64,000 bases of DNA. Origin: Cardiocondyla obscurior (Eukaryota > Arthropoda > Insecta > Hymenoptera > Formicidae). The translations under genes were made by a program, and so were the position numbers. The notes beneath the pieces were generated by a model. The model was not told where the DNA came from. It did no database searches and saw only the letters and a program-made list of their open reading frames with translations. Position 1 is the stretch's first letter, and each line of letters opens with the position of its first letter. This document shows, one piece after another, positions 35,327-47,360 of the stretch. The DNA lies in assembly GCF_019399895.1 (NCBI RefSeq), contig NC_091876.1, positions 2,022,381 to 2,086,380 on the forward strand, written 5' to 3'.

Positions 35327-37600
35327 CCCCCGTAGCACATCTTGTCCGCGGAAACGACGGTCATTAAACGCCACCACACGCGGGCGTCAAGTTCTCGCTG
35401 CGCTTGCGTCCGCGCGCGGACACGCTTTCGGTTTTTACCTCGCCTTTGGAACGGGCCCTGTTACGCCGCTCGGCCGAATAATAATCGCCACGACTTTCCA
35501 TTTTCAACGAGAATGCGACGCGTCCGTCTCGTCAATGGCACGGGAAAAAGAAAATTACGATCCTTTTTATTCTTTCTTTCTTTCTTTTTTTTTTTCTTTT
35601 TTTTTTTTCTTTTTTTTTCTCCCTCCGTTTACGCGTTTACGCATTATACTTTTAACCTTTATTTTACTTTCCACGGTTCTCGTTACGTTCTTATTTTACA
35701 TTCGCTTTGTCTTTGTAAATTCTGTTTTAAGCTGCTGAGATTTTATTTGACTCCGCTGGCCTTTTATTACAAGCCCCTCGTGCTAATTCGCGGGATTTAA
35801 CACGTCTCAACTTTGCGAGCTATTTTGAAAGCTCTGTTCTAGAGTTCTACAATAGATTCCCGTTCCATTTTGCTCTATTATCTTTCCCGTCTGTCTCCCC
35901 CGTGCCTCTCTTTCGCGTTCCGCGCGTTGTTTCCGCGCGCTCCGTTTTCCCTTCGCGCGCCGGCTAGCAACCGGCCATACGCCGCCGTCGCGATCACTTA
36001 TCGATCGTACATGTCGAATCGCTGTTTAGACTTATCAGCGAATCAATTGGCCGGTTCCGAGAACGCGGACGTAGCCAGGCCGCGTGAAACGTCACGCTTC
36101 CCGAGCGCCGATAAATTGGGGCCTTGTAGCAAATATCGGAGGATACAATAAAGGCTGATAACGCCCCGGCTCGTTGAATATGAATCGCGGCTTACGATCT
36201 CGGCGAACCGAGGAGAGGAACTGTTTCGCGCTATCGCGACTACTTTGCCCGTTCGGTTTTTCCGCGCGCGAAGATAGAGAGCCTGGCGGGTCGGAACCGA
36301 AGATACGGTTACGTCTAATCCGTCACGTTTCGGACGCGGGTGGAAGAGGGGCCGTATTAAATATACGTTTTTCGTTCGGCCCGATCGAATCGCCTCGCGA
36401 GGAGAGCTTAGAAACTTTCGAGCACGGCCGCACGATCGCGGCGCGGCAGGTAGAACCAGCTCGGTGCATCGCGGGAGATGGGAGGATGCAGCCGAAACCG
36501 TGTGCAGCACGCACACACGATAGCGGTTCACCGTCAGTCACGGTGCGCCCGGCATTGTCGGTGGGCCTCCCTCCTCCTTCGGCCCGCAGGTATATTCACC
36601 TACACACGTGCGTGTATACCTGCGCTGCACCGCCTACGCTTCTTTCACGGCGTGCACAATACACGCGCGGATAGCCAGCGCGAAGGCAGATACGCGCTTC
36701 GAAAAGTATTTCCGTCTCGGTCTATCGTTTACTTTAAAAAAGCGTAAAACTTTCTCTGTTTTTTTTTTTTTATATATATTTTATTTTTATTTTATTTTAT
36801 TTTTTTTTTTTTTTTAATTTTATTTTTTTGTACAATTTTAATAAATTTTTTTAATAAGTGAATAAGTAGATGAAAGAGATTCGTTTTCTATTTAATTAAT
36901 AATCGGATTTCGTTGCCGTTTTCTTTTCTCTTTCGTATACTTTACCGTGCTTCTGAAAATGTTTCCGAGAATCGAAAAGGGTCCGTGGGCGACGAACCTG
37001 ACGACCTGGCCGAGTCTGACGCGTACAGCATCGTGTGGCGCGGCGGAGAAAAGTATTAAAGTACGCTTGGCTGTGTGCGTTGCCACGGCACGTATATTTA
37101 CGAGAGACCGGTCTAGTCACGGTTAGGAAAGGAGACGAAGGTACAGGGCTACAAGGCGGCAAAGCGAGAGGGTAGAAAGGAACGGTGAGATAAAGAAACG
37201 TTTAAGCCCGGTTCGCACTTTGTGAAAATTGTAATTTAAAGTAAAACGTCTACTCCGTGCCGCGGGGGTCGTGGAATCTTAATAAAAAGACAGGCGCGCG
37301 TTCGCTTTTACGCGAATTAAATCAGATATCAGACGTATCAGAAACGGGAGGATCAGAGAGCGAGATTTCTCTTTCGCGGATGTCTCAGGTGTATCGCGCA
37401 ATCGTGAGCGAAATTTCTTGACCCGTTTGCGACCGTCGGTGGCCCGTGTGTGAGATTTGTTTGCGCACACGGAGGCTAACCGAGTGGCGAGGATCGATTT
37501 TTTAATCGTTAACGTAACAGGGGCCTTTACGCGCCTCTGTTAGCGCGCGCCGTGCCGCGCGGTGAGAAGGGGGTGGGGGCAGCCGTGTGTGCTCCGGTCG

Positions 37601-39169
37601 CGCAGGTAGTAGGGGCGATCAGTAGTGAGGGTAAGACGTAAGAGTTATGGTCGCGCGCGGGTGTGCGTGCCGCGGTGCGGGGTAACAGCGCAAGAAAGCC
37701 GAGTGGAGGGAATTAGCGGCAGTCTTGTACGAGCGACGCGCGCGAGTCGGCTACGCGGTGACGAGAGGCCGTCGAGAACGAGAGGCACGTTTGGCCGCGC
37801 CGGAGTCTGTTGCGAGCCCCCGCGAAGCGAGCCAATCGGTCCTCGTGGTGCGACGCGAGATCGTCCGCGTTCATCGTCGTAACGTGCGGGTGGGCGCGCG
37901 CGCGCGCGTGCCTGCGTGCGTGCGTGCATATGTGAGGAATTACGCGTACTGGAAGCGGCACGGTAGTTGCGCAAACCGGCGTTTATTTTTTTTTTTCTTT
38001 TTTTACCGCGAGTGTGATCTCAATTTTCGGCTGTCAGTGATAACGTGATTGCAACCGCGTCGTCATTGTGCGGTCCAGTGAAATTCCAGGGCGAGAGAGA
38101 GAGATAGAGACCCCGCTCTTCGTCCGCGTTCGAATCCTCGGTATCTCCGAGCCCGTCGTCTTGCCCGTTCAGGGCGAATGAACTGCGCACGGTGATGATA
38201 GTCGTCCGCAGAGCGGCGATGCGCGAGTAATGAGGGAGCTGCGTGATCGACCGAGCACGACCGGCATCGGTGGCGAGAAAAAGAGAGAAATGTATATATC
38301 CCAACCTTGACCTTCAAGTGTGTTGTGCGGTAAGACGATGCGGGACACGTCGCGACGAACCGAGTTTTAACGTTTTATCTTCGTGAGGCTACAACCACCT
38401 GGAAACTGAGTACCTTGCAACGTACCAAATAGTGAGACCAGTGCCGAGGAGGCTTAATCTCGCCGCGGATAAGATTCACGATTAATTGGACGACTGTCGG
38501 AGACACGGCGGAATCGCTCCCGGGTTTCTCGCAGGTTCAACAAGTGGACCGGCGCCTCGCGGCCGATTCTGTCGAGACCGCTTCCGCTGGATTATCTAGA
38601 AACGGAATCTTAAGCGTTTCCGCGTCGGCATCACGAGTTCACCCTTCGAGCCCGATCGATCTCGGTGAACGCTGGGCTCGCGCAACAAGTTGGGCGAGCA
38701 CGTGGCGAGCGCAGTGCGCCCGGATCAATTAAAGTGCGTCGTTACGTAAGGCCCCTGGTGACGCGCGACCTCGGCGATAACATTTAGCCGCCGTTACTGA
38801 TAAGGGATTCCGCGACGAGCGGGGACAATACGTCGTGAGAAAAAACGGTCAGTCGATGGATCGCGGCCGAACACGAGCGTATCTCGTCGCGAAGCTTGCC
38901 GCGCGGTGCTTCGAGCTCGGACTTTAATCGCACGCAACGTTGAGTTCTGCAAAATTCTTGACGCCGAACACGCTGGGACTGAGTTTCGCTAGGACATTTT
39001 CTAAATCGCGACGGTGCGATGTAAGCAACGTTTTACTCGATTGAGATAAGTGCCAAGAAGTGTTGTTCGCGTTCTCGTCGAGGACTTGGACGTCGAGGAA
39101 AGGGACTTTGAGAACTCCTCTCCGAAAGAGGATTAATTATTGGTGCGCCAGGACGGCAAGCGGTTTTGA
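37601..39169 (+). promoter_or_regulatory. CpG-rich promoter / 5' UTR region of isoform C
   Basis: Strongly CpG-rich, leading into the coding exon at 39170. Inr matches at 37619 (TCAGTA) and 38849 (TCAGTC) lack a DPE at +28. A possible acceptor, TTTCTCGCAG before 38535, suggests an intron in the leader. GC and GCGT simple repeats near 37893-37929. TSS not determined. Confidence 0.45.
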
Positions 39170-39506
39170 ATGACCTTCGTATTCTGTGGCTTCGTCTTCG
39201 ACTCGTCCGACGAGAAGACGAAACAAATGCCGGTCGCTTCGGAGGACTGGGTGCCCCATCCGGGCGCCAAGATAACCAGTTCCATCACCACCGTCAAGGG
39301 TGCCACCATACAAAGCACGACGACGGCTTGGATGTCGCCGTATAGCAGAACGGCACCGCCGGATCGCGGAGGATCGCACAACAACAATAACAACAACAAT
39401 AATGGTGTAGTGATTTTGGATGGATGCAGACCACCGGCGGCTACGACGGCTAGGAGGTTCTTCAGGTGGTTCAGCAGATTAGGGCAGCCACCGATAGGAA
39501 AAACAG
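39170..39506 (+). CDS. First coding exon (isoform C) of large unidentified gene, partial CDS
   Basis: ATG 39170 (directly after an in-frame TGA at 39167) opens 112 codons plus one base (G), ending at donor GTATGT after AAACAG. It reads MTFVFCGFVFDSSDEKTKQ, then MPVASEDWVPHPGAK with Ser/Thr-rich sequence, an Asn run coded by AAC/AAT repeats, and a basic/aromatic end TARRFFRWFSRLGQPPIGKT. Context of the first ATG is poor (T at -3); the Met at 39227 is an alternative start. No known domain recognised. The basic amphipathic end could be a membrane or protein contact (inference). Same phase and leftover base as the exon ending at 24489. Confidence 0.6.
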
Positions 39507-42500
39507 GTATGTATATTTTAAAAAGGCAATTTAGATTTAAAAAAAAAAAAAAAATATCGATGATTTAAATAAATCTCTTTTTTCTACTTGAAAAATAAAT
39601 GTACCTATTTTTACCGATAAAAATTATAGTTTAAAAAATATAAGATTTTAAAGGGATGATGGAATATTTTCTTTCCATTTGTTTCCTCCTCTAATTAATT
39701 TTCCTTGCATATGATAAATACGCCATCGCCAGGGTAATTTATTAATTAATAACTCAGCGCGGTTTATCTCGAATATTATCAGGGGAAACTGTTAAACGTG
39801 TCGTAATCAATGATGGCACACCGTAGTCTTCGTCGCAAACCGGTAGAGCAAGTCGCGCTCTTGCGATTGTCTCAATTCGCGTAGATAGAGTCCAATCTTG
39901 CCATCTCTCTCTCTCTTTCTCTCTCTCTCGTTCTCGTTCCCATCCACGTGTTACTGTTAGTCATCGCAGGTGCATCATACGTGTGCTCGGTAGTTGCCGT
40001 TAATAAAAAGTACATGCCCGCGCGAAGGCGAATACGTGCGCGTAGTGGTAATGGGTAATTGAGGAGATGCGCGAGTATACACATTTATATATTATATAAA
40101 TATATATATGTATATGTACCGGCGCGAGTGCGTTAACGGTTCTTCTCTTACACGGATTTCTGCTTTTATAATACGTTCGCTCGGCCGCTCATTGCCGATG
40201 TTGCCCCGTCCATATGGCGAACAAAGAAACTGGCGGATCTAAAACGAGTGACAAATGAGCACTTGGGTTGAACAGGTCTCACGTAGCGCGATGTACCAGA
40301 TGTTTGAATCGTACAAATCTATACCGAGGTTTAATAGATCCTACGCATGGATTTTTTTTTTCTTTTTTTTTTCCTTCTTTCCCTTTTTTTTCGCACTTGC
40401 TGTGTACAGCTGTAATAACCCGCAGATTACTATCTCACGGCTTTTGCTGGCAATTTGTTGTATTATTTATTGCTGAGGTATATTATTTTGGCAATTCACG
40501 ATTTAAAAAAATTATTATTGCAGAGTGAAGTACACTTTTCGCGAAGTAGAAAATTAATGCAGAAAATTCTGGCTTCCCGCTGGCATTTATTTTTCTTTAG
40601 TTACATTTTACGTGATAATTTCATACCCGTGCGTTCAAACATTTATGTTCATTCGGTTTAAATTTGAGGTCCTGGGAAAATCGCACCGAGTAATATAATT
40701 TCCGCGAAATCTAAATCGTATGTCTAACGGCGCATTAACCATTTCGCGTTAATGTGGCTCGTGGGGAATAATAATTGATATCGTATATCTAACGCCGCAC
40801 GCGCGTTATTCAAAAGTTCCGCTGGGCGGCAAAAGAAATCGCCTAATTAAATTTTATCGACAAAGCGTAAAATTATATGAAGACTCCACCACCGACGTAG
40901 GTATTAAAATTCGCACAAAGCCGTTGCTTCCTCAGGCGGAACCGAGTACACGTATAACACACACGTGCCACATTCGAGACTCGGCATTGATTTTTACCGC
41001 GCGCCTCGTTGGGCACTTTCGAAAATTAGGGTCAAACCTGCAATTAAAAATTCGCTGTCGTTTATTTAAAAAACAAAGCTTCGGGAAATCTAATTTTAAT
41101 TTGGAAACAAAACTCTCGTCTTTCGACTTTAAACCTTTCAAATAAATAACCTGTTAACTTGTCCACATTTATATATATTATGTTTGTATAAATAATTTAA
41201 AATTTAATCCAATATGTTTTTTATTTTTTATATTTTTTTTTAACGTATTTATTTAGTTTCGAATAATTTTATCTCAAAGATGAGGCAAAAGCCGATTGGC
41301 AAATAGATCGTTGAATTAATTTTCACGGCTGCTTAGGCTGCAAAAATTTCCTCGCAATTAACCTTTGGATTTTGCCTTTCGATGTTGAATTATTTTCACA
41401 AATTGCCGGGTAGAAATCTCCGTTTCAAACTGACGTTCTCGGTCTGATGCGTATTTCATAGCTCAAGTGGGTCGTACACGTGACGAAACACAAATCGCGC
41501 GATTGCGGGGCAGGATTCGATAAGTCGGCCCACACGTGTCGGGTTGAGAGTACGTTACAGGCCAGGCGAATAAACTAGGCGATTTCGAATGTCGTAATAA
41601 CAACGGGGTCGACAAACCACGGTACCAAAACGCAACAGGAATTTCTCTATTTGGAAAATGACACTTTCTCTGTTAGATAACAGTTTGTCAGGCGCCGTAA
41701 ACATTGTGAATTTATTTAAAATAAAATCGAATACGTGCGTTCTTTAAACGTCGAGTTATGACATAAAATCTAATATAAAAGTATAATAAATTAATCACGC
41801 TTGTAATAAAATTTTATTGACGGACGGTGTGATTCGAAAATGAATCTCGCGAGTTAAAAATTTTATAAGACATAAAGATACGCGCTGAAAATTAATCGCG
41901 ACGCAAACGCGGCCATGTCCGCGTCCACTTAAAATAAATCTCCTTCTGCACACTTTGCTTGGAAAATTTATTCTCCGCATCTTTTATATTATCGCGAGGA
42001 CAATTTTTTATCGCGATATTTTTGATATTAGTATTTTTGCGCGACGCGTAAGCGTCCAATAACTAGGCCGGAAAGAGGATGAACCGTGAACTCGATAAAT
42101 AAACATTAAATTTGATGATAACAACCAGGTCGCGCCGATATTTCCAATAATAATTGGCGCTCTGCCTTTCTCGCTCGAAAAAAATTACGCGCTGTTACGT
42201 CGCGCACTGTCGTCTAGCACCGTGATGTTAAAAATGGGTGGGCGGGCGAGTTTTCCTCAAGGAGATCGGAACAGGATTGTGTTCTGCTGGATGGAATTGT
42301 AGGATCTTTACGCTAGCCGACGCCCGCGACGGCGACTGCTATGCGTTAAAAGTAGGCTGCGGTCAGACGCGCTACGGAATGATTCCTCAGGCTTCGATGC
42401 GAAAGAGGATGCGGAATAGTCCGACCGGTGGAAATATTCTTTCGCATGCTTGCAGAGAGCGGGTACTCGAATAATACGGCTTTAATATTGCGGTTACCTT

Positions 42501-45500
42501 TAAAAGTCCCTTATCTCGACAGATAATTAAGAAATCATGTGAGAAAGACGTATTTATTATATGAAATAATTCTCTCGGTTTTTTATATATTTAAAAAATA
42601 TATATATATTTTTTTTTATTTATACATGGAATGAGAAATAACGTAGAATACAGATTCTGCAATGTGACTTCAATTATTATAGTTTTTTAAATGGTTTTTT
42701 TTTTTGCATCGCGTTTTATTAACGTGTCGACTCGCATCTTTCGAAATACGCAAGTTTTCTATTCGTGTATCGATAGTATAGTTTGAAAACTTGTATCTCC
42801 GGGTATAGGCGGTGACTGTTAAATCGGACGGAAATGTCCGACTAGATAATTGAAGCGCGTTTCACGTTCGACTCGCAGGTCGACCGCACATTGTCACCTG
42901 TCGGCTGCCATTTGCACCTGTCGGCTGGCCAGCTCGACTTCTTCCCGTTTGAACGGACCATTCAATGACGTTACTACGAAATAAAATTCTAAAAAGAAAA
43001 AAAAAAGTCCCCGATTAATTCTTTATAATTTATACAGTATAAAATATTATTTTTTATTTTATGAATAAATTTGCATTAGCATATTATGATAATAATTACA
43101 AAAATTAAGGGTTATCAAAATTTTCTCGATTTCTCGTGATTGCGCGAAAAGGAGCGAATGTAACGCATTTTCGAGGCCGATGTCGCGACTTTTCGTCGCC
43201 GTGTCGTAACGTTTCGAAACTTTGGTAGCACGCCAGCAGATGACACACCCGGTAGATAGACGTTGTTTGCGCGACAAGTATCGCGTGCATGTACGCGCAC
43301 GCGAGTAGTTTTGTCGAGAGTGCGGCCGATTTGTATGGTAAATCGCGTACGCAGACAAACGTCTGAAACCCGCGGCGTAAACGTAAGTGCATTGCACAGA
43401 AGTGCGGCGTACACGTGGGACTTTTTAACGACGACGCGCCGTCCAGGTATTGTGTCATTCCGTCCTCATTCGATATACGAGAAACGAAGGTGTAGGCGAG
43501 GTCACGTGCAATCGCGTGTGATTGAGAGCGCGACGATACGATTCCCATTGCCAAGAGTAACCGGATTTAGTCACAATTAATTTATCAGACTCCTTAAACA
43601 TTTATCCGTCAAAATTAGATCTGTATCGATCTATTAACCCTTTCGAGAGACTGTTACTGTTAAAAATTAACGCGTAAAATCATACACGTTTCTTATTAAT
43701 TTCACGCGGAGCTGTAGATCCGCGAAATTCCGAAAGAAGATAGGAATTTATAACTTTAATCGAACCCGCTGCAAGTTCTATGTGTAACGACTCTCTGCGT
43801 GACCCGGCGATGCCGCGCGAGGTGTTAACTTACGTTACGCGGGACGCGACGCTACGGAGCTCGATTATTTTTACAGTCGTTTAACCGCCATTGGGACCTC
43901 GAGCCTCGTGGGGTCAATGCCTCGTAATCTACGAGCGGGGAAAATTACGCAGGTGCCGGGAAAGAATTCATCGACTGTCGCGGCGAGCGAGATGTTTGCC
44001 TTCTCGCGAGTCTGCACGTACGGGCGCCACGAAACACGCGCGTGCACATCCGCTCCGTACGCTCCGTGCAGAGAGAGAAAGAGAATAAAGAGAGAAAGAG
44101 GCGGTACACGCTCGCGATCCTCGCCGCCCGCCTTGCAAGCGTGACTAATGTATCTCGTGGAAAACGCACGCGGTCTCGTCTCCGCGAGCCGGGCTGAACT
44201 GGATTTCCTTGAAAATCCTTTCGATCAGAACAATGACGTTCCGCCGCGTCGTTTCCTTTCCTCGTTCATGTACGACCGCCGCAAATTATTCGACGAGAAT
44301 AATTCCTGCTTCCCTGGAAACCGCGGCCGTGTCTCGTCGCGACGTTCCTTCCGGTATTTATGGTCGTTTAAAGGCGCGTATACGCTCAGCGAACGAGCGC
44401 CGCGAACTTTCGTCGACGATGGGTGTTGTTGGTAATGTAATTTTTGCAGCGGTTGATTTGTTCTTGCCCCGCAGCTTCATATACGGTTCGTAACCAGGAA
44501 ACTACTTTTTTTTTTTATATATAATTTTTTTCGCACTTTAATCGCGATATCGTAACGTGTTTATTATTAATTTATTATAATCAGTAAGTGTTAGATCTCG
44601 TTCCATGTACGAGTCTACGTTATTTTTAATTATAAGCGATAAGATTCTCGATTAAAATTACGGCGCGAAATATATATTTTAGCCGCGCGCGACGTTGAGG
44701 TGCACGAAAATCAAGACAAGCGTTTTCGCCGCGTGTCACGAAACGTCATCTCTCGAGATGTGCACTCAGCAAGAAAGCGAAACCGCGATCATTTTCGAGC
44801 CACGTGCGCGTAACGATGGTTTCGAAATTTGAGACTGGGTCCGTCGAACGCGATTTTCGCGCAGAGATTAGCACAACCGATGGGTCTCTCTTGGGACTTT
44901 CACGCGATTGTGGAAACAAACGGATGCGACTGGCTGCAACTCTTTGCTTGCGCCAAAGTGCATCATTAAATTTCTACTCTAATATGCTCACACATTTATA
45001 TTAAATATAATTAATATAATTTAGAAACGAAATCGTATCGACAACGAAATTAAAATTAAATTTAAAGTCTTTCGAAACCTTTTAACGCGAATAAAAAAAA
45101 AAAAAGAAATTAAGATATAGGAAGCCTCTGGGAAAAGGTACTGTCTTTCGATACAGTCTATTTAATCACTTAAAGTGTACCGGGAGAAAACATCACGAGC
45201 AAATTGAATTAAGTAATAAATAGAATAAGAAGTAAAGGACCTGCTTACTAATTTACTTGCACTAGTTATAGGATACTCTGCTAACTGTTCGCCAGAGACC
45301 AGTTACTTTTATGACCTGTTCTTTCTGGGACGCGGGTTTTTAAGCTTAATGCAATTCACCCTCTGACCTCATTCACTGACCGTTACTATCACATGCCAAA
45401 ATAGAAGGCTGCACACTAATTTTACATTTTTGCTTTATAAACAGGCCATCGCGATTACACAAATTTTACTCCTCTCTTTACTATTCGTGCCGAAATACCG

Positions 45501-47200
45501 CGATGATATTACAAAAGAAAAGAAGAAAAATGAAATGCTCGTAGTATAAAAGATTAAATTTTACAATGAAAAATTTTGTTTCAAAGTATTCTTCTTTTTT
45601 TTTTCACGTGCTTTTGAGAATGTAGGTTTATCGAAAATATTTTTTAACTTTGTAATTAACGCTCAGTGTCGTAAATCTTTTTTTTTTTTTATTTTCCTCG
45701 GGTGGAAATATTCAAGTGAGATATCCGCAATCTCCCACACGAGGTCAAGGATTACGCGTGAACGACTATTATTTGTAATTCGCGGCGACTTCTCGTCTCT
45801 CGCGCTAGCGAAGTCCACTTTGGCAATCTGTAAACGCCAAGTCGCGAACAAAGCATCTATTGTCATCTCGCGTGTGCGACGAGCGCGTGTGCGAGATTGC
45901 GCTTCTCGGCGAGGCTCTTATGGTGCGTCGGCCGCGTTTGCGAAACCCCCGTCTCTCGTTACGGCACGCAGGAAGGATAACGGGTCGACACTGGTTGCCA
46001 TTATTTGTTTCAAGTCCCACAATGCCAAGTGTCTCGACGAAACAGAAATAACTCATTTACGGCGGCTCTTTTATTAAACGTGTAACATTAACGTAAATAA
46101 CGAGAAATTTAGGTCTCGTTCCGCAAGAATATTTCACTCCTTCCGTCAGATTGAGAAATAACGATATGAAGGTAATTAATTGGGACGTTTTAATTTTTAT
46201 ATTAATTTATTAGCGCTTCTGGTCAGCAAAAATTAAATCGCTTCAATACTGGGGACGTTAAAAATTAAGTTATTATAATTGAATTATGATGTAATTTTGA
46301 AAAATTATTTTACACATTTTAGTCTTTTTTTTGTCTCGTACGGATAAATTTTTTAAATATTTTTTAATTACTTAATTAAAGTAGAGAGTAAATTACAAAA
46401 CTAGATATTCTTATACGATTAACATCACGCCACATGATTAAATAATCTTTTAACTTGTGCCGTTACGAAACTGACTTATTTACGTCAGCAAACGAGTAAG
46501 TAAATCGAAATCGAGCTATACGTATACATATCACGAGTTTATATCGATTATCATTAAGCACCACGATCCACTGCTTACGCTCTGCGTTACATCATTATCG
46601 ATATTGTTGCAACGTTATACGTCTGAAATTATATTCAAGTAATTGAACTTTCCTATACGTATATTTTCTGCTTCAACTTTGCCAGCAAATGGTGCGCAAA
46701 TAACTACAAATAAATTAATATTATAAAAAGTAAAAAGATTATTTAACAGCTTTTTATAGTTATATTTTTTTCCTGAATGCAACAATGTCTGTTTCTTAAA
46801 AAAAAGAAGGAAAAAAAATATATATATCCAAGTGTCTTTGAACATTGATAAATCCTTGAACCTTATAAGAAAATTTTATTGCCCCCTGAATAAAGATGTT
46901 AAAAAAATTTCATTGGCATTCAGCGAGTACGCGGGATTAAAATATTTTGCCGGCGTATCGATATCGTAAAATTTTTAATGAACTTTTAATTCCCCATTGT
47001 ACAAAGTTTAATGGTTTCTATTGTACGGTAATTCGCGTTCGCGATGAAATGCAATTAAGTCGGGGAAACACACTTACTTTGTATCGAGTGACATCGTTAC
47101 TGATCGCGGGAGAGAATCGCGTCCGCTTTCGAAACGAGTGGAATTTCGCGAATATGATGATGATGCGCTCGTTAACGGAGGCAGGCTGTTGCATTTCATA
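39507..47200 (+). other. Intron of large gene, no further exon seen
   Basis: Holds a CT microsatellite (39903-39930), AT repeats (40084-40116), T-runs (40350-40370, 40386-40391), an E-box pair at 42895-42927 and a low-CpG island at about 45130-45440. Open frames in CpG-rich DNA at 43.1-43.6 and 44.1-44.5 kb show no protein character. Confidence 0.5.
42895..42927 (+). promoter_or_regulatory. Direct repeat of CACCTGTCGGCTG (paired E-boxes)
   Basis: Two identical 13-mers at 42895-42907 and 42915-42927, period 20 bp. Each contains CACCTG, the E-box variant bound by Snail/Scratch zinc fingers and some bHLH dimers. Candidate enhancer element. Confidence 0.45.
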
Positions 47201-47320
47201 ACGGGACGCTAAGCCGCGGAACCGAGTTTAGACCCGGCTTCGTGCGGTCGCACGATTATACCGTAAATCACGCACGCGGGACCGGTAACGTGTTCCCTCG
47301 CGGAAAATGCTGGCGCGGAA

Positions 47321-47360
47321 ATGCGAATTGAGGAAACTGTCGCCGGTGGCGGTGGCTCAG
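47321..47360 (+). CDS. Possible further alternative first coding exon, partial CDS
   Basis: ATG 47321 (G at -3) opens MRIEETVAGGGGS, 13 codons plus one base (G), then a full consensus donor CAG|GTGAGC at 47361. Ending phase and leftover base match the exons at 24489 and 39506. A competing upstream ATG at 47307 reads 18 codons to the same donor in phase 0. No recognisable core promoter upstream. Weak evidence resting on donor strength and phase agreement. Confidence 0.25.

Larger units (their letters stand above)
31951..37600 (+). other. Intronic/intergenic stretch of large gene
   Basis: Contains a GTC microsatellite (32264-32284), a (GA)n tract (35305-35326), T-rich runs (33016-33030, 34012-34037, 35576-35619) and a T/A-rich tract (36761-36820). 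CpG-rich segments at 30.1-30.6 and 35.9-36.7 kb; TCAGTC at 36534 has no matching DPE. No coding exon supported. Confidence 0.5.

Noticed and set aside
36534..36567. TCAGTC initiator in CpG-rich DNA
   Set aside because: Bases at +28 to +32 are GGGCC, which does not fit the DPE, and no nearby donor-bounded exon was found.
36174..36674. 166-codon plus-strand open frame
   Set aside because: Arg/Ser/Pro-rich product of CpG-rich DNA with no motif; open frames also exist on the opposite strand.
38050..38150. GTTCGAATCC with GGTCCAGTG upstream, tRNA-like
   Set aside because: The would-be T stem does not pair, and no acceptor stem could be formed.
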